Positions 24,953 to 39,900 of a stretch of 64,000 nt of DNA are shown here, one piece after another. Location of the stretch: positions 45,344 through 109,343 of the forward strand of contig JAULBX010009658.1 of assembly GCA_032358255.1 (NCBI GenBank), read 5' to 3'. Every line of letters begins with the position of its first letter. Within the stretch, counting starts at the first letter, position 1. This DNA is from Heterotrichella gracilis. Taxonomy: Eukaryota; Sar; Xanthophyceae; Tribonematales; Xanthonemataceae. A program made the translations under genes and the position numbers. The notes below the pieces were generated by a model. It made no database searches and was not told the origin of the DNA. It saw only the letters and a program-made list of their open reading frames with translations.

Positions 24953-27900
24953 TCAGGAATACACGGCCTTGATGAGCGAGCCTGGCCTGGTGGTCTGCTC
25001 CATCGAGTCAAACCTGAACCTGGCTGGTGCGGGCGCCTTCAAGGCGTCAATGCGATGCCCAACAGTCGGCCCAGCTGCTTCATTGGCGCCTGTACTTGCG
25101 GCACCTCGAGGAATACTCTGGCTGTGCTTGCCCGTGCTGGGACTCCCTCCAGCGCTCCTCGCTCCAGGCTGTGCTGGGAGCTTCACTGTAGAGATTGCAT
25201 CGCTGCGGCGCACCAAGCCCTGCGCCTCCTTCTGCTGCCGCACGCTTGAGGATGCACCAGACTGGGGTAGTTTGACCCCTCCAGCAGCCATGGGCCTGCG
25301 CGCACTGGTTGGGGACTGTGGCCTAGACCTGGGTGGGCTATTGCTGCTGCTCTTGGGTCCTGTCCTCCTGCTAAGCTTTGCAGCTTCCGCAGCATGTCTT
25401 GCTACCGCACCGGCACCCAGCGGGCCTTGCAGCATCCCCAGGCGGGTGGTGGCATGCTTGTACGGATCGGGTTGCAGGATGCGCTGGTACTGGCATCGCT
25501 TGTCAATCCAGTTGTTGCATGGGAATGTGTAGGCTTTTCCGCTTGGAATGTGAGTCACTTCAACCATCCTGGGCAAGAGCAAATGAACACAATTAAATGA
25601 GTCCCTAAAAAAAAAAAAATATTCTTAGTACAAGCACTGATTTTGACACATCTGGTACAGTAAGTGTTGTAAACAAAAGCAGGTGCAACACTGTGAACAG
25701 TTGAAATTTTATTAATGCATAATATAACACTCTCAGAGCACATTGGCGTCTTTTTTTGGTGTATCTACTGTGCACCATCCGCCAATGACGCAGCCTGGTT
25801 TATGCTGCCTCACCTCAAGTGCCAGCCAGGGAACAGGCCAGCAGCATTGGTTCCAATGCGTAGTTGCAACACTTCCCCAACATCCGGTAGCTGGAGGTAG
25901 GTGAACGCGTCGATGCGGCCTGGCTTGAAATGCCTTTGCGATGAGGCGGGCATGACTGTGCCAGAACTTGAGTTGGCTCCAAGCAATTCGAAGTACACCT
26001 GCAGATGACAGCAACTCTCTTGACCTCTAATTTCCCAGTAGTGATGATCAGCACCAAAAGTATTGAATGTTCAAGATGCGCTGGTTGCCCACCACTAGCA
26101 GAACAGAATAGCAGAATCTCATCGATGGGGTAAAAGCAATTTGTCAAATTCCCACTTGTACTGCACCAGCAATTTCACACCACAATGGCACGGGTCACGT
26201 ACCTGGCTGTTTGTGCCAGCAAAGCACACTCTTGTTGTGTGCACTGTGATAATGTACCCTGGCCCCGTGATGGGAGTGTCAGGGTCATCCTCTTCCTCAT
26301 CATCCTCTGGGCTGGCAAGCTGATGGACAGTGGCTGACTGGATCCCTGCAGGTGATCCCTCGACCACAAAAGCATCCTGCTGCACCTGTACCTGCGCTTT
26401 CATCTGACTTGTACCATTCAGGCTGATCAGGACACCTTCCAGGGAAGTCCGGTCAATGTCCATCTTATCAATCCACCTGTAACAAAGTCGAGCGTGATCA
26501 CAAGACTGTGCACTAAATTGGGTGAATTACGTAATGTACTCCAGCACAAAACGCAGTGGCCTAAAAGGACTTTAAATTTGTGAACTTACATTACATTCAA
26601 TATTTAATCAATATTCAAAGACCGTACCGATTGAACTGGAATATAGATGCGTTGTCTGTAGAGGTGTTGGTTATTTTCAACCAGTGCAGATGCCAGGTAT
26701 CCGTCACAGAAACTCCGTCCCTGAAAACCTCAACGCTTTCAATTGTGCCGACATTCAAAGCTTCAGCAACTTCATACATGTCCAGCTGGCCTCGGTGGAA
26801 ATTGCCCCGCTCATTAGCAAGCTTGAAAGGCCCAATCTGCAGGACATTCGTAACTGGTTGGTACCAGCACATGCTCTTTCTATGCCAAGTACATAGATCA
26901 CATGGGCTCTCAGAATGCTATCATGAGGGACTCTCAGTGGCAAGCATTGATTATAAGATGGGGCACCTTTGCTTTGCTCCCCAGGATGGTGACATATGCA
27001 CTGGCTCCACTGCTTGCGTTCCTGATATCACTGGTCTGCACTTCTAGGAGGTAGCTGCAGGTGGTTGCTGAGGGCTGGTCTGCATCTGGACGAGAAGCTT
27101 GTACCATCATTTCACTGGGACCATGGCTGCCAACTGTACTCAGCCAGGTGTTACCAGCGTAGTTCACAAAGACAGCTGTTTCTTGGCTTGACTCATTCAA
27201 CACCTCCACAGAAGAAAACAGCCAGGAATCGCCAACATCTGGAATGCCAAATTGCAATAAATGCATTTAGCACTGGGAGCATGGGCTTTAAGACACAGTC
27301 AGCACAGCAGGGACGCCTTGGCAACCGAAGACATTTTGATGAAGGAAACAGCGCGCCACACAGTGAAGCATGCATATTTAATATGGCCCAAAAGGTTTTA
27401 AACAAGAATGTCACTCGTAATATATTAAATGGATGCACTTTATTTTACCTTGACTGTCCATTTTCACCATCAATTGCTGCATGGGCCCCACGTTGGCTGC
27501 AGCAAATGATGTCAGCACTTCTGAACCAGGAGCAAAGCCCATGCCTGCATGGTCCAACTTCACCCTTCCAGTGACTCCACTCTCGCCATACAGCACTGCA
27601 TAGACATCGCTCCTGGTACCAGATCCTACTGCAGTGTTGGTTGCAATTTTGGCTTTGTAGATGGTGATCGGCAGGTCGCCTGTATAAACCTGAGCAGAGT
27701 GCGACATCAGAAGTGTGAGAATTACATTGTAGATTTTGCAATGACGTCGACAGCAGCGGCTTGTGGCATTTCAGCGTGGTGGGAGTCCTGAGTGAATTCT
27801 GCAGCAATAACTGCAATATGCAGACACGACAAGAAAAAAAATTGATATGATATCAATAATCCAACACGCACCTCACATGCCTTTAGGGCTGTGCCACCCG

Positions 27901-30900
27901 TGCAAACAATCCATTGACCACATGGAAATACCGACTTCATTGTCTTTGTCCCCACATGACTCCCTCGGTTGGTGTCATCTTCAACCTCAATCTTGTCAAT
28001 ATGCCATGAGGACCAGGGGCCTCTGCCATCATGGCCAATGACAACACTTTGGATCTTGCCGATGTCTGGCAATGAGAGGTCGAATGTATCAGCCTGCAAC
28101 ACAGTATTTTACGATTATTGCTCAGGACTCACACTGCAGTGCACAATTGGCTCCAACATGCTTCGTTCATGGCGATATATTCTTCCAAAAGAATTACGCT
28201 GCGCAGCTGTGCATATATGCACTAGTTATATAAAAGGAACATTGTGTTCACACAGAACAAAGATTCTGGACGGTGATGCAGTCTCTCATACCCATATATG
28301 GTGCAACAAATTATCAGCCTGTATGGTTTTGTAAAATGTTCTCCCACATTACCTGCCCTTTTTGGAAGCAGTCTCCACCATGTTCAAGTTGCATCAATCC
28401 ACTGCTGCCCTTTGTTCCATTCAGCTCCAAGTAGACGTTTGCATTGGTGCCCGCGTTCTCCAAGCTGCTGGTGCAAACAGAAACCTGCACTTGCGCAAGC
28501 ATTAGATATTTGTCAACAGCTCAGATGCGGTACTTTGGTACACCAGTGTATCATGACTACAGACCCACAGATCCTTCCAACATTAAAAACCTGGGTAGTT
28601 TGAATGAAAGCATGTACACCCTGAGACACGTGCGCACCTTGAAAAGCTTGTTTCCAGCTGCCGGCGTTGCTTGCAAAATCTGCTCCCATCCCCGCGCATC
28701 ATCAAACTCATGTGGGCAAACCATGTGGTAAGTTTCCCCTTGTGGGTCTTTTTGAAGACTCAGTTTCTCGATGAAACAACTTCTCATCCCCTGTAACAGC
28801 AATTTTGTCTCAAATGCACTAGTCGGGCAACTTGGCACTCGAACCCATGAAAAGAAGCGAAACCTCAATTTGAAAAATTCTACATGTCAATGCAGATGCC
28901 CCTGGGAAATCACAAAGCAATTGTACCAACCAAAGAGCTGTCAGAAGATTCATATTTTTGCAATCGCCCAGAAGTTAAATTACAAACACAAGTTGTGTGC
29001 TTGCTAATAGCCTGTTGAATGTGTACTAAGCAATCATTGAAACACAGTTAATTATTAAACGTTATTATTTACTTGCCTGAGATGGTAGGATGCGCACAAT
29101 CACTGTTTGCACATTGCCAACGTCGTCTGTTCTGAATGAGAACTCTTCAACTGCATTGGCTGTCAAGCCTCCACCTTCGTCGTCAGCCGCAAGCTCCAGA
29201 TTGCTGGCTGCTGTCACTGTTCCGTTCATCTTCAGGAGAATCTTGCACATAGCAGGGGGCGCGCCACTGTTTGCCATATGAACAGACAGCTGCAAAATAG
29301 ATTCACGTCCGATTACTCATAAATTGTGAGTCATAATGAGTCATAATAAACCTCAATTTGCCTTGAAACAGTGAACAAGTTGCTGCCAGTGTACACGTTT
29401 GCCGATCTTACTTTGTAAGTTGCTTGCCCCAGTGCAGCGGGCGATCCAGATGGGAATAGGGTGCGCTCTGTGAGGCCATCACCTCGTCGCTCAGCAAACC
29501 ATGTGTTGCAAGGGAAGCGCACATGATGACCCGAGGTCAGGTTGGTCACCTCAACCCAGGCACAGTGCCACTCGGGGCGGTAACCCTGAACAACAGCAAT
29601 TTCACACATTGATAAGATAAATAGAGGTTTTCCACATCTAAAGAATAATAGTGACCTTTTCAGAGAAAATGCACCTCGTTTACATGAACCAGCTTGCACT
29701 GTGCTGCAACAATGGTGAAAATGTTGGTGGTCATTTTTGCTTGCCCCATACGCTTGCAAAGTTGAGATTCCTTGCCAACAGCAGATTTTTCAAAACACTA
29801 ATGCGGCAATTCCTTACCTTGTTGTCATGCCCCAACACCACCTTCTCCACATTGCCTACATCGATGCCGTCCACAGTGAATTCATCCACTGACCCCGATT
29901 CAAACGCGTACCGCCCTGAGCCCTTGCCGCTCAGTGTGAGCTTATCTGTGGATGCCTGGGACCCACACAGGACTACTGACACCGCAGCGTCAGTCCCGCA
30001 ATTTGGGATCTTGCTTGTGCACACCACAACCTTGTACTGTGCATAGGAGCCTGCACAGGCAGTAGAGACAAAGATTCATCAGAATCTTCTGGGATTTGCA
30101 AATCAGCAATTGAAGCAATGATTAAGATGCCACTTGCTTGCACATGGGAGAACAGACCTGGCTCAAGGGTGATCTTTAGTCCATGCCTGTCGCCCAGCCA
30201 TCGCTGTGCCAAGAAGTGGTATTTCTCACCAGTTGCAATGTTGGTGACCTGCACATTCAAATACAAGGCAATGATTGCTGCAGAGCTTCAGAGGCAGGCG
30301 TATGCAGTCTGCTGATTAAGCAAATGTTCATAAGCTCGAGCACTGAGCCTGCATGTCTGACTAGGTTCCCGCACCTGCACCCAGTCCACGTGCCACGTGG
30401 GGCGTGCACCCTTGCCATTGTGGCTGAGCTCAATTTGCACCACTCTGCCCACGCTGGGTGCCCGGACCAGGAACCTGTCCACGTTGCCCCGCTCAAAGCA
30501 GGTTGGGCTTCCCTCCAACCTCAGTGCAGCTGTGGACCCGGAAACGCCCACAATGGACAATGACACATCCGCATCGGTACCCGCACCACGCACATCAGCA
30601 GTCTTCACCAGCACCTCATACTCAACTTCTGCAAGTGGCATGGGGATCAAGCCCTCAGTGGTTGCATCCGCATCATTACAGATATTAACCTGACATTTGA
30701 AAGTTACAAATTGTAACACATGTAGGTCATATTCGTCATGCAAATCACTTGTTACTTATAGAGCTGCCTTGGAATATACCCAGGAATATACCTGTGCATG
30801 GCCTGAACTCTCTGCTGATCAGGCCATCGCCCCTGGCCTTGTCAAACCAGCTGTTGCAAAGGAATGTAGTGCACTCGTTGGTGGACAGGTTGGTGACTGT

Positions 30901-33900
30901 CAGTGTATCAAGGTGCCAGGCAGCCAGTGTCCCTATGATTCAAGAAATGGGTGTCAATGATGCAGAATCGATGCCATGTAAAAGAACGCAAACCTAACCA
31001 ATACCATAATTGTACAGTGGAAAACAACGTCCAATCAAATGCAACCCACCTCTGTTACAGTGACTGACTACAATCTTTTCCAGCTGACCAACATCTTCTG
31101 TTGGGGTTGTGAACTCGTCCAGAGAACCTCTGCCAAAGGCACCAGGTTCGCCATTGTACAGCAGCAGGTCTGCACTACTGCATCTGCTTCCATGCAGAGC
31201 AATAAACACATCGCAATCTGTTTCTGCACCTCTCAAGTCTGACGTTTGGGTACAAACTCTGTAGCAAACCCTTGATTGTGGGCGTTGCTGTTGGGCCTGC
31301 ATTAGCAGAGCAATTGGCTTCATGCATCACAGGCTTTAAGTACCATCATCTCGTGGCCAGTCTTGCTGCAATATGCATATGCGTATATATAATGGAAGTG
31401 CTATATCATAATGGAAGTGCTATTTCCACATTATATATGGAAACCAACCACTTACCTGAAGTACTTGAACAAATTGCCCACTGTTGAATCTGTCATACAA
31501 CCACAATCCACAATTGAAGAAAAGGTGCATCCCTGATGCCCTTTCAATAACTTCCACGTAATCCAGATGCCATGCGCACTTCTCTCCGTCGCTTGCATGC
31601 CCTGCGCCATTGGCAGCACCTCACTCTGCCATTGACCAAAATAGCACATTGCATGCCAGAAAATGCTGGGCATTCACACAACACTGATTATGTAAACCCC
31701 TAAAAACCAAAAAGAGTGAAATCACAACAACAAAAGTATGAGAAACAGATAATGCCCCTTGTGAAACGAAAAGGGCTCAGGTCCATACCTATGGACAATC
31801 TGGAGATGTTTCCCAGGTCTGGCAAAGCCAATGTAAACTCGTCAACTGCGCCCTTTGCAAACATGTGCGCATTGCCTTTGCCAAGGATCCTATCCCCACT
31901 GCTCCGATGTTGTCCCCCCATGTTCAAGCTCACTGTGCAATCTGTCCCAGCAGCCTTGATGTCGCTTGTGTGCACGCGCACCTGATCACAAAATAAATGG
32001 AGCTTTAATTGAGGAATGATCAAAGCGACCCACCTTGCAAAAATGCAGGCTGCAGATGTGGTATTCAGGTATGGTGTGGTACTCGATAAATAGTGTATGG
32101 CCCAGAGCATCTGCATGTGGCAACATGCTGACAAATCAGGTTATCTTGCTTACCAAGTAGGACTTCAGGCAGTCCTCCGGCTGCGATGGGAGAAGCACCC
32201 TTTCCAGCCCCTTTTCAACACTGAGGCAATCGTTGCACCTGAAATACTGAGGATCTGCAAGTCCCGAAGCAATCTCCACGCTCTTCAGGTGCCAAGCCTT
32301 GCCTGTAGCCTACATCAAGTACAGACACCAGCATTCATTGGATGCATCCATTGCAACCTTAGGTGGAGCAGGCTACGTGAACAAACATTGTCAAGGGTCC
32401 AGTGGGTCAGATGATGATTGTCTTTATACCAGGATGCCTGGACTAGGTGTGGTGGAGCATGGGGAGCTGGGGTGTCACCCACAGCTGGGATGGGTCAGAG
32501 CATCAGCCACAGGAACCGGAGTTTGGGGGTCACCTGGTTGGCGATCCACACATGCAGCTTGCTGATCTCGCCCACATGGTCAGCAGAGACAGTGAACCTG
32601 TCCACTGCACCCCGCTGGAGGTCGTGGCTCCCAGCTTGCAGCTTGATTGGATGCGATACACAGCGGGAGCCATGCAGCTCAATGAACACAGGACCATCCA
32701 CCTGGCTGTCCGGGTGGTCTGCTGTTGTGACTTTGACCTGGTACAGAACAAGAAAACCACAAGCATTTCATCAATTCAGTGAATAGGCAGTCAGCCCTGC
32801 ACATGGGATGCCAAGCACTTCCTTCTTGATATTGTATTTCTTTCGGAGGTGCTGCTTGAATTGCGCCATGATAATCTCTGCTGGGACAGGTCCGCCAATG
32901 TGGTCCTGGATGTGCCGCCCTTCGTCCCAGTTGTGCATTATTATCTGAGAAAAGCATGTTTTGACATGCGATCGTCTGGCAATATCCCAATTGTCCTAAC
33001 TAGTGTACCCTGTACCAGTGTTCCTGTCTGTACCGGAGAAATTTTGGAACACCACTTACAGCCCTAAAATTTATGTAAATCCACTCATTGTTGAAACAAC
33101 TCAAGTACTGCGGAGAAATTAATACAGATGCAATATTACAACCGCACCTGGTAGATTTTGCTTGCGAGAGCATCTTGATTTGATACAGTCAACTCCCGCT
33201 CCTGTTGCAGGCCCTTGGCAGGGTGTCCCAACCAGGACTTGCACACAAACAGCCAATGATTTCCAGATTGCGTGTTGTCAACCTGCACATAGTAATGTTT
33301 ATTTTGCATCCTGCTGCACATGTACATTAGGAACCATGGATAAGTCTCCTAAACACACGCAATTGCAACTCCAGTGTTTTATATTAGATGTTTTATTAGG
33401 GAGCAAACATTGTGCATGTACATCTGCTATAAAATCCTTACAATCACCTGGATATGGGACAAATGCCATGAGGCCTCCTGGGCAGGCTTATCCAATCCCA
33501 CTACTATCTTGGAAAGGGCCCCAATGTCCTGATGCCTGACAATGAAAACCCGTGCACTTCCCCTTGGGAAGGCAGGACCATCTGTGCATTCGCTGCTGAT
33601 CAGGAGAGCCTTCTCGCTCACTCCTTGACTGCCGTGCAATGTCAGCCACGCCGGAGTGGATGTTTCTGCCTCCCGCACATTGCTTGTGTGGACCGTCACC
33701 TGAAAAAAGACAAGTACAGCTTACTCACAGTAATATGCCTCCCTTACGGCATGCAAGTATGGCTTGTAATTACTGTGTGTGAATCATTACTCCTCAGCAT
33801 CACTTTATTTGTATGCAACTGGCACATGGATTGGTTCAGAACCTGGTCAAGACTCATGAGTTCTCAGGCTCAAATATTATAAATATAAAAATGTCTGACC

Positions 33901-36900
33901 TTGTAGTTGATATACTTCTGCCTTGGATCTTGCATTGTGGCAGGCAGCGTTACCACTGCTGGGCAGTCATCAGCCATTGCAAGCCATCTGCTGCAGTCAA
34001 AGTAGTACACCTGCACATGACATACATAAAATCTCACACAAGCGCCTGATGAATGGATTATCCATGCATGCAAGAAAATTCTGGGAATCCATTACCAGCA
34101 TGCGCAGGTGCTCATTTCATACCTGCTTTGTGTTTAGATCAAGAACCTGGACAAGATCCAAGCGCCAAAATATGGTGCCGTGTCCCTTTGCATGCACTGT
34201 AATGGACTTCAGCTCGCCCAGCGCAGCAAACGTTACAACAAATTCATCAGATTGCCCTTTCTGGAAGTGACGCTTGCTGGGATTTGTTACATTTGACCGG
34301 TCAAGCAAAAAGGGAGAGGATGACCCTTTTTGGCCCTCTGCCTGGATGGTCACTTGCATATCTTTGCCTGCAAATGATGTAAGAGAGATGTTCAGCCTGA
34401 GGGAACCATAGCTGAGATGCCTAAAGCTAGACACAGCGAGCGCAGCTGTCAAACGCATCAGGGCAATTGCTGTGTTCAATTTTTGCTGTGCAGATGCACA
34501 AGACATGCGCCATTGCAACCAGATGATGAGGTTCCCACGATGCCACAGTGGCTGCCCCCTACCACTCGGCCCCCACACAGAATATGAGCGGCAAAGCACC
34601 CCACCACTGTGGCAGCACCACACCCATGCCCATGCATGCCACACTCAGCCCATGCACGGACAATTGATCAAATTGATCAATTACCTGGTCCAATCATATC
34701 TGAAGTGTAAAGCACAACATTGTATTGCGTGGATGAATCATCCGACAGCCGAGCCTTGATCATTTTCTTGTTGATGTCAATCCAGTTGTTGCAGGAGAAA
34801 TAGTACCTGCATTTTGACATGGAGGTCATTTCCTCATCATCCAGCCTATTCGGCTGAAAGGCGTATGATCAACACTATGCAACATCACCTGTGCACCATT
34901 CGAAACTCGCCAGCAAGACAAAGCAACACAGACTTACGTTGTACCACTGGCAACGTCTTCCAGCTGCATCATCCTCAAGTGCCACAGTGATTGAGGTTGG
35001 CTGGTGTCAACTCCCCCCAGCCAAACCTGCACGCTCAAGATGGACCCCAAATCTCTGAGTTTCAGCTCAAACACATCTGTGCTGCCCCTCTCAAAACTGC
35101 TGGGACCCCCGTCAAGATGAAGGGGCCCGCTGCTAGCTGTTTCACCTTCCACGTCAACAAAAACCTCTGCGTTTGTGCCAGCAGCCTTGCTGCTTGAGGT
35201 GTGGACTGTCAGGCGATACGCTCTGGTTTTGCTGCGGGGGTTTGTTTCCGATGGCAGCAGCTTCACTTGCAGTCCGTGCTCAGGGTCAAGCCACCTGCAA
35301 GCATGGTAGGGCACAGTGAGGGAACGACCTACCTCTGAAGATGGACAGCCCTTTGTCTCATCCTCAACTAACGCCCTCGCATTGTAGACAAGGAGAATAT
35401 TTATTTCTATATATATATATATTTATAGATTAATTACGTTTGTTTAGTTTAACCATCTGCAAGCATCAGCATCAAATATGGATGAATGCACACAGCTGAC
35501 TGTTTGCGTCATGCATGTCAAAACATGGGGCAGGGTAGGTGGCTACTGCCCAACCACAGTTCAAGTCAGAAGCAGGATGTACAATATTGGACACACACCA
35601 AATGTAAATTACCTGTTGCACTCAAAGTACCATATCTGCCCTGTTTGCACCTCCTCAATCTCCACCATGCTGCAGTGCCAGGTGTGCGATGTAGACAGTG
35701 GCTTGCTGTCTATCCGCAGCAAAATGCTCTGCAGGTTTCCTAGTTGAGGGAGCTTCAGCGCAAAGTCATCCACCTGCGCAAGATATTGTTTCATTTTAAG
35801 AAAACATATTGCCGATATGCTGGGATTGCAGTTGGGGATTGGAGATTGGTGATTTGATCGATTTTGAGAAGATTGAGCCAAATCGCTGACATGCTTCCAA
35901 ACAGAAGGGGACAAATAAGCTCACGGCTGACATGATAGCATGAAGATGAATTTATAATTATAGGAGACAAATCCATTGAATGTAAGAGATGACTCCAGGT
36001 GCAAAACGCCCATACCTTTCCCCGATCAAAGGCATTGGGCCCTCCTGCCAGGTGTACCCATGCGCTGGACCGCCTGCTCCCCGCCACAAGCAGTGACACT
36101 CCAGCGTCGGTGCCTGCCGCTTTCACGTCACTGGTGTGCACCTTCACGCGGTAGGCTGAAAGGGCAAGCGCATCCCCCTCGCTGGGCTCCAGCATGCGCT
36201 CTGTACCATGCTTCTGGTCCAGCCACTCCCCACACAGCATTGTGTATGTCTGCAGGGCGCAGGCATGATCATGTACACTGTCCTCCTTCCCAGGGAAGGT
36301 ATTATCCAGTGTTTGAGGTTTTAGGGATTTAAACCCTAAATTAGGGTTTACCAAGTCTTGCTCTGCAAGGTGGGGTTGTTGGCAACTCTAGATCTCCTGA
36401 ATAAGTATTCAACTGTATAAATCTATTCATTTAGTAGATATTAAATGCGATTCTCCTAGTGCGATTTGGTCTGGGGTTTGATGCAAAAACCCTGAGAGAG
36501 GCAAAGGCATACCTGGCACTTGTTGACTGTCACAGTCAGATGGGACACATGCCATTGCGGGGCGTTGCCAGAGTCGTCGTGCCACACACGCAGCTTCCTG
36601 AGCGCGCCAATGTGCTGGCTGCTGAACTCAAACACATCCTCCCGCCCACGCTCAAAGTTGGATGGGTGGTTCTCCAGAGGCAAGGGCCCTGTGGTCCCCT
36701 GGGTGCCATATAGCTGCACAAACACCTTGGCTGAGGTGCCTGCCCCCCGCACGTCCGATGTGAAAACACGCACACAGTAGGTGGCAATGTTGCTGCCTGT
36801 ACCGGCGTCTGATGGGTACAGCGTGGCTGAGCTTTCCCCTTCGCGGCTGTTTGCTGCCAGCCAGCGGCCACACGGGAACTCGGTCACCTCCCCAGATTTG

Positions 36901-39900
36901 GTGTTTGTCACCACCATCTGCACATGGAAAACAAGGTCTCATGTCGCCATGCATTTGATGAGCCTGGCATCACATAAGCACATCTGGGAATAAAAGGAGA
37001 GCATGCACGCACATCTGACTGTGTGATAAAGAGGATATTTGACCTAGGCAAACACCAGGGTCAAGGCCTGCAGTGGAATGAATTATAAATGGCATTGCAT
37101 TGGGGTAGAAAAGTAATTGAAGGCAGATTGCATACAAAATCAGCCGTGACGTGATTTACCTTGGTGAGGTGCCAGGAAGTCTGTTTGCCCCCCTCTCCAA
37201 TGGCCACCTGCAGCTTCACCAGTGACCCCAACTCATAGCAAGTGATGTCGCAGTAGTCCGTGCAGCCGCGCTCAAATGCGCCCTTGGAGCTCTGCATTTT
37301 CCAACACATAATGTCAGCAGATTCAAGTGTAGAAAATGCAATTGCAATTGCAGGCGTGCCCTGGAGGAATGCATCCACACTTTGACCACGTCGTGCATTC
37401 CTGTCCTTCCCACGAACCACAGCCAGGTGCCACTCCCCTAAATACCACTGGCAGAACATGCAATGCAAATGTTTCTGTTCGAACATGCATGCATGACCTT
37501 TTGTTCAGAATCTGTGCAGCCATGCTTTGCACTCATAACTATTATTGCTACCTTGAGCTCCTGTGTTCCGCTGCAGTACCTCTCGCCATGGAGGACAGCT
37601 GAGATTGGCGCATCAGTGCCTGCTGCCCTCATGTCACTGGTGTGCACAGCAATTCGGTACGTGACCAGCCGGCTGTGGGGGTTGGTGTGGGAGGCTTGCA
37701 ACACACGCTCTGTTTTGCCATCACCATGCGTCTTGGAGAACCACTGTCGGCAGGGAAAGTACAGGGTTTCACCTGGAAAAACGGGACAGCAATGCACAAT
37801 ACCATCCATAGCCTTTAAATTATTTATGCGGACACATACAATGTAAGTTGGCGTGGGGATATAAAATTGATTCTGATCTTGCCATTGTCTACACCCCATC
37901 AGACCCAGCAAGACCTCAGATCTCGCAGGAATAACACATGGTACCAAATGGAAAGCGCAAGGATAGGTTCTGAACCGCTTGGGACTGCATGTGCAAAAAA
38001 TGATTTCCAATCTGGCTGCAATACTGGGAATGCACATTGCTATCCCATCATGCACAAGCTCACCTGTTGCTTCATCAGTGATGTCCACTTGGTCCAGGTG
38101 CCAGCAGGATGATACCCCCGTGCAGTCCAGCCCCAGAGTGATGCTCTCTATCTGTCCAACCGAGGGCTGCTGCATCCGGAACACATCCCTATGGCCCCGC
38201 TCAAAGTCTGACTTGCGGGAGGGCAACGTACTCTTGGGCCCATCCCCCTTGCTGCCGTGCAGCTGGAGGTACACTTCAGAGTCGGTGCTGGCGCCCTTGA
38301 GGTCGCTGGTGTGCACAGTGATGGAGTACCAGATTGCAGCATCCAATGACCTGCACATACCACCAGGCCCTCTCAACAATCGACGGCATATGCTTGATCA
38401 CATGAGGATTTGGTTATCTAAAGCCGTAGCAACCATTGTGCTCCCTAACTTCACCCTGTTCAGTCCTGTATGGAACAAACACATTTGCCAGCCAGCTGTG
38501 GTGTGGTCACCGGCACGGTTATCAAAGGCCACTGCGGCATATTACACTGACAAGGGTGTCAGACAGATTCTGTTTCATGTGCGGGTACATGCAAATCAGT
38601 CACATCACAGGCCCAAGCTTCCACTTGCACTGGCAGCTGTTGTGCTCCTATCAACCTACCTTTTTGCATGCAGCTTCACCTCCAGGGCACCACCATTCTC
38701 ACTGCTCCCAATCCACTGACGGCATGGGAAGAGGTACTGGGCCTGGTTGCGCAGGTTGGTGACGCACACATGGTCCAGGTGCCATGCTGGGTGGCTGCCT
38801 GATCCATCGTGGCCAACGGTCACAGCTGACAGAGTGCCCACATCCACATCCTCAAGTGTGAACTCACTGGTGGATGCCCTGCAGTAAAAATGAAAAAAGA
38901 TAATCAGTTTGGATAACTACGCAGGTACCCTTGCACAGGTGTGTTGGTTAAATAAGCGGATTTGGCAATAAAGAGGTCATTTCCCGCCTATGTGTCCCCT
39001 ATCGTTGCCTGCCAAAAGTGACAGGCTGCCGCTGAGCGCGATTATGCACGACTCTCACGGTATACAACTGCCTTGTCTCAGAAGTGATGCTAAAATTGCC
39101 TACCCCTGGGTCAAAATAGTACCTGTCAAAATCACTGGCACTGCCATTGAGCTGGTGCTGGCGGCCATCACCATTGTCCCCATGCAGGGTGATGTGCACA
39201 TTGGCATCTGTGCTTGCGCCTCTTAGGTCGCTGGTCACCACGGTCACCTTGTACTGTACCATGGCCTCACCAGCGCCGGGGCACAGCTCGCGCACAAGGC
39301 GGCTGCACACAAACAACACTGTAAATGAAAGTTCCTAAACAAACCCATGCCTTCGTAAATGACATTTATTTTAATTCTTTCATACAGTAATATACAAGTA
39401 AATTAGGTGACGCAGCCATACTCCAGATTTTGGTGTGCAAGTGATCATTATGCTTTGCAATTTACTCATCACAACCCTCAGAACATGGATTTCCAGCTGT
39501 ACACAGTCATGTGCACGTTGCTGTGGGAGACCACTCACCCATCGTCCATGTTGGTAGCCAGCCAGCAGTTGCATGGGAACACAGCCCAGTCCTCCTCCCC
39601 TTTGATGCGCACCCGCACCTCCTTCAGGTACCAGCCAGGGGACTTGCCCGAGTTGTCGTGGAAGATGCGCACCTTGTACACCTCACCGAGGCTGTTGCAT
39701 GGAACCTGAAGACGGTGTTTTTTTACAGATTGCACAAACCAATTTTCTGTTTTCCTTGAGCTGATTCCCTCAAAAATCTCTTTTCGTAGTTTTTTTGTTT
39801 ACACCCACCCACATGTGCGTTAGGGTAGTTAGAACGGAGCTGAAATCAATGGCTTGTTACACGCAATTGACCCTGCACGTAAAGTCCCCAGAGCAGCATC

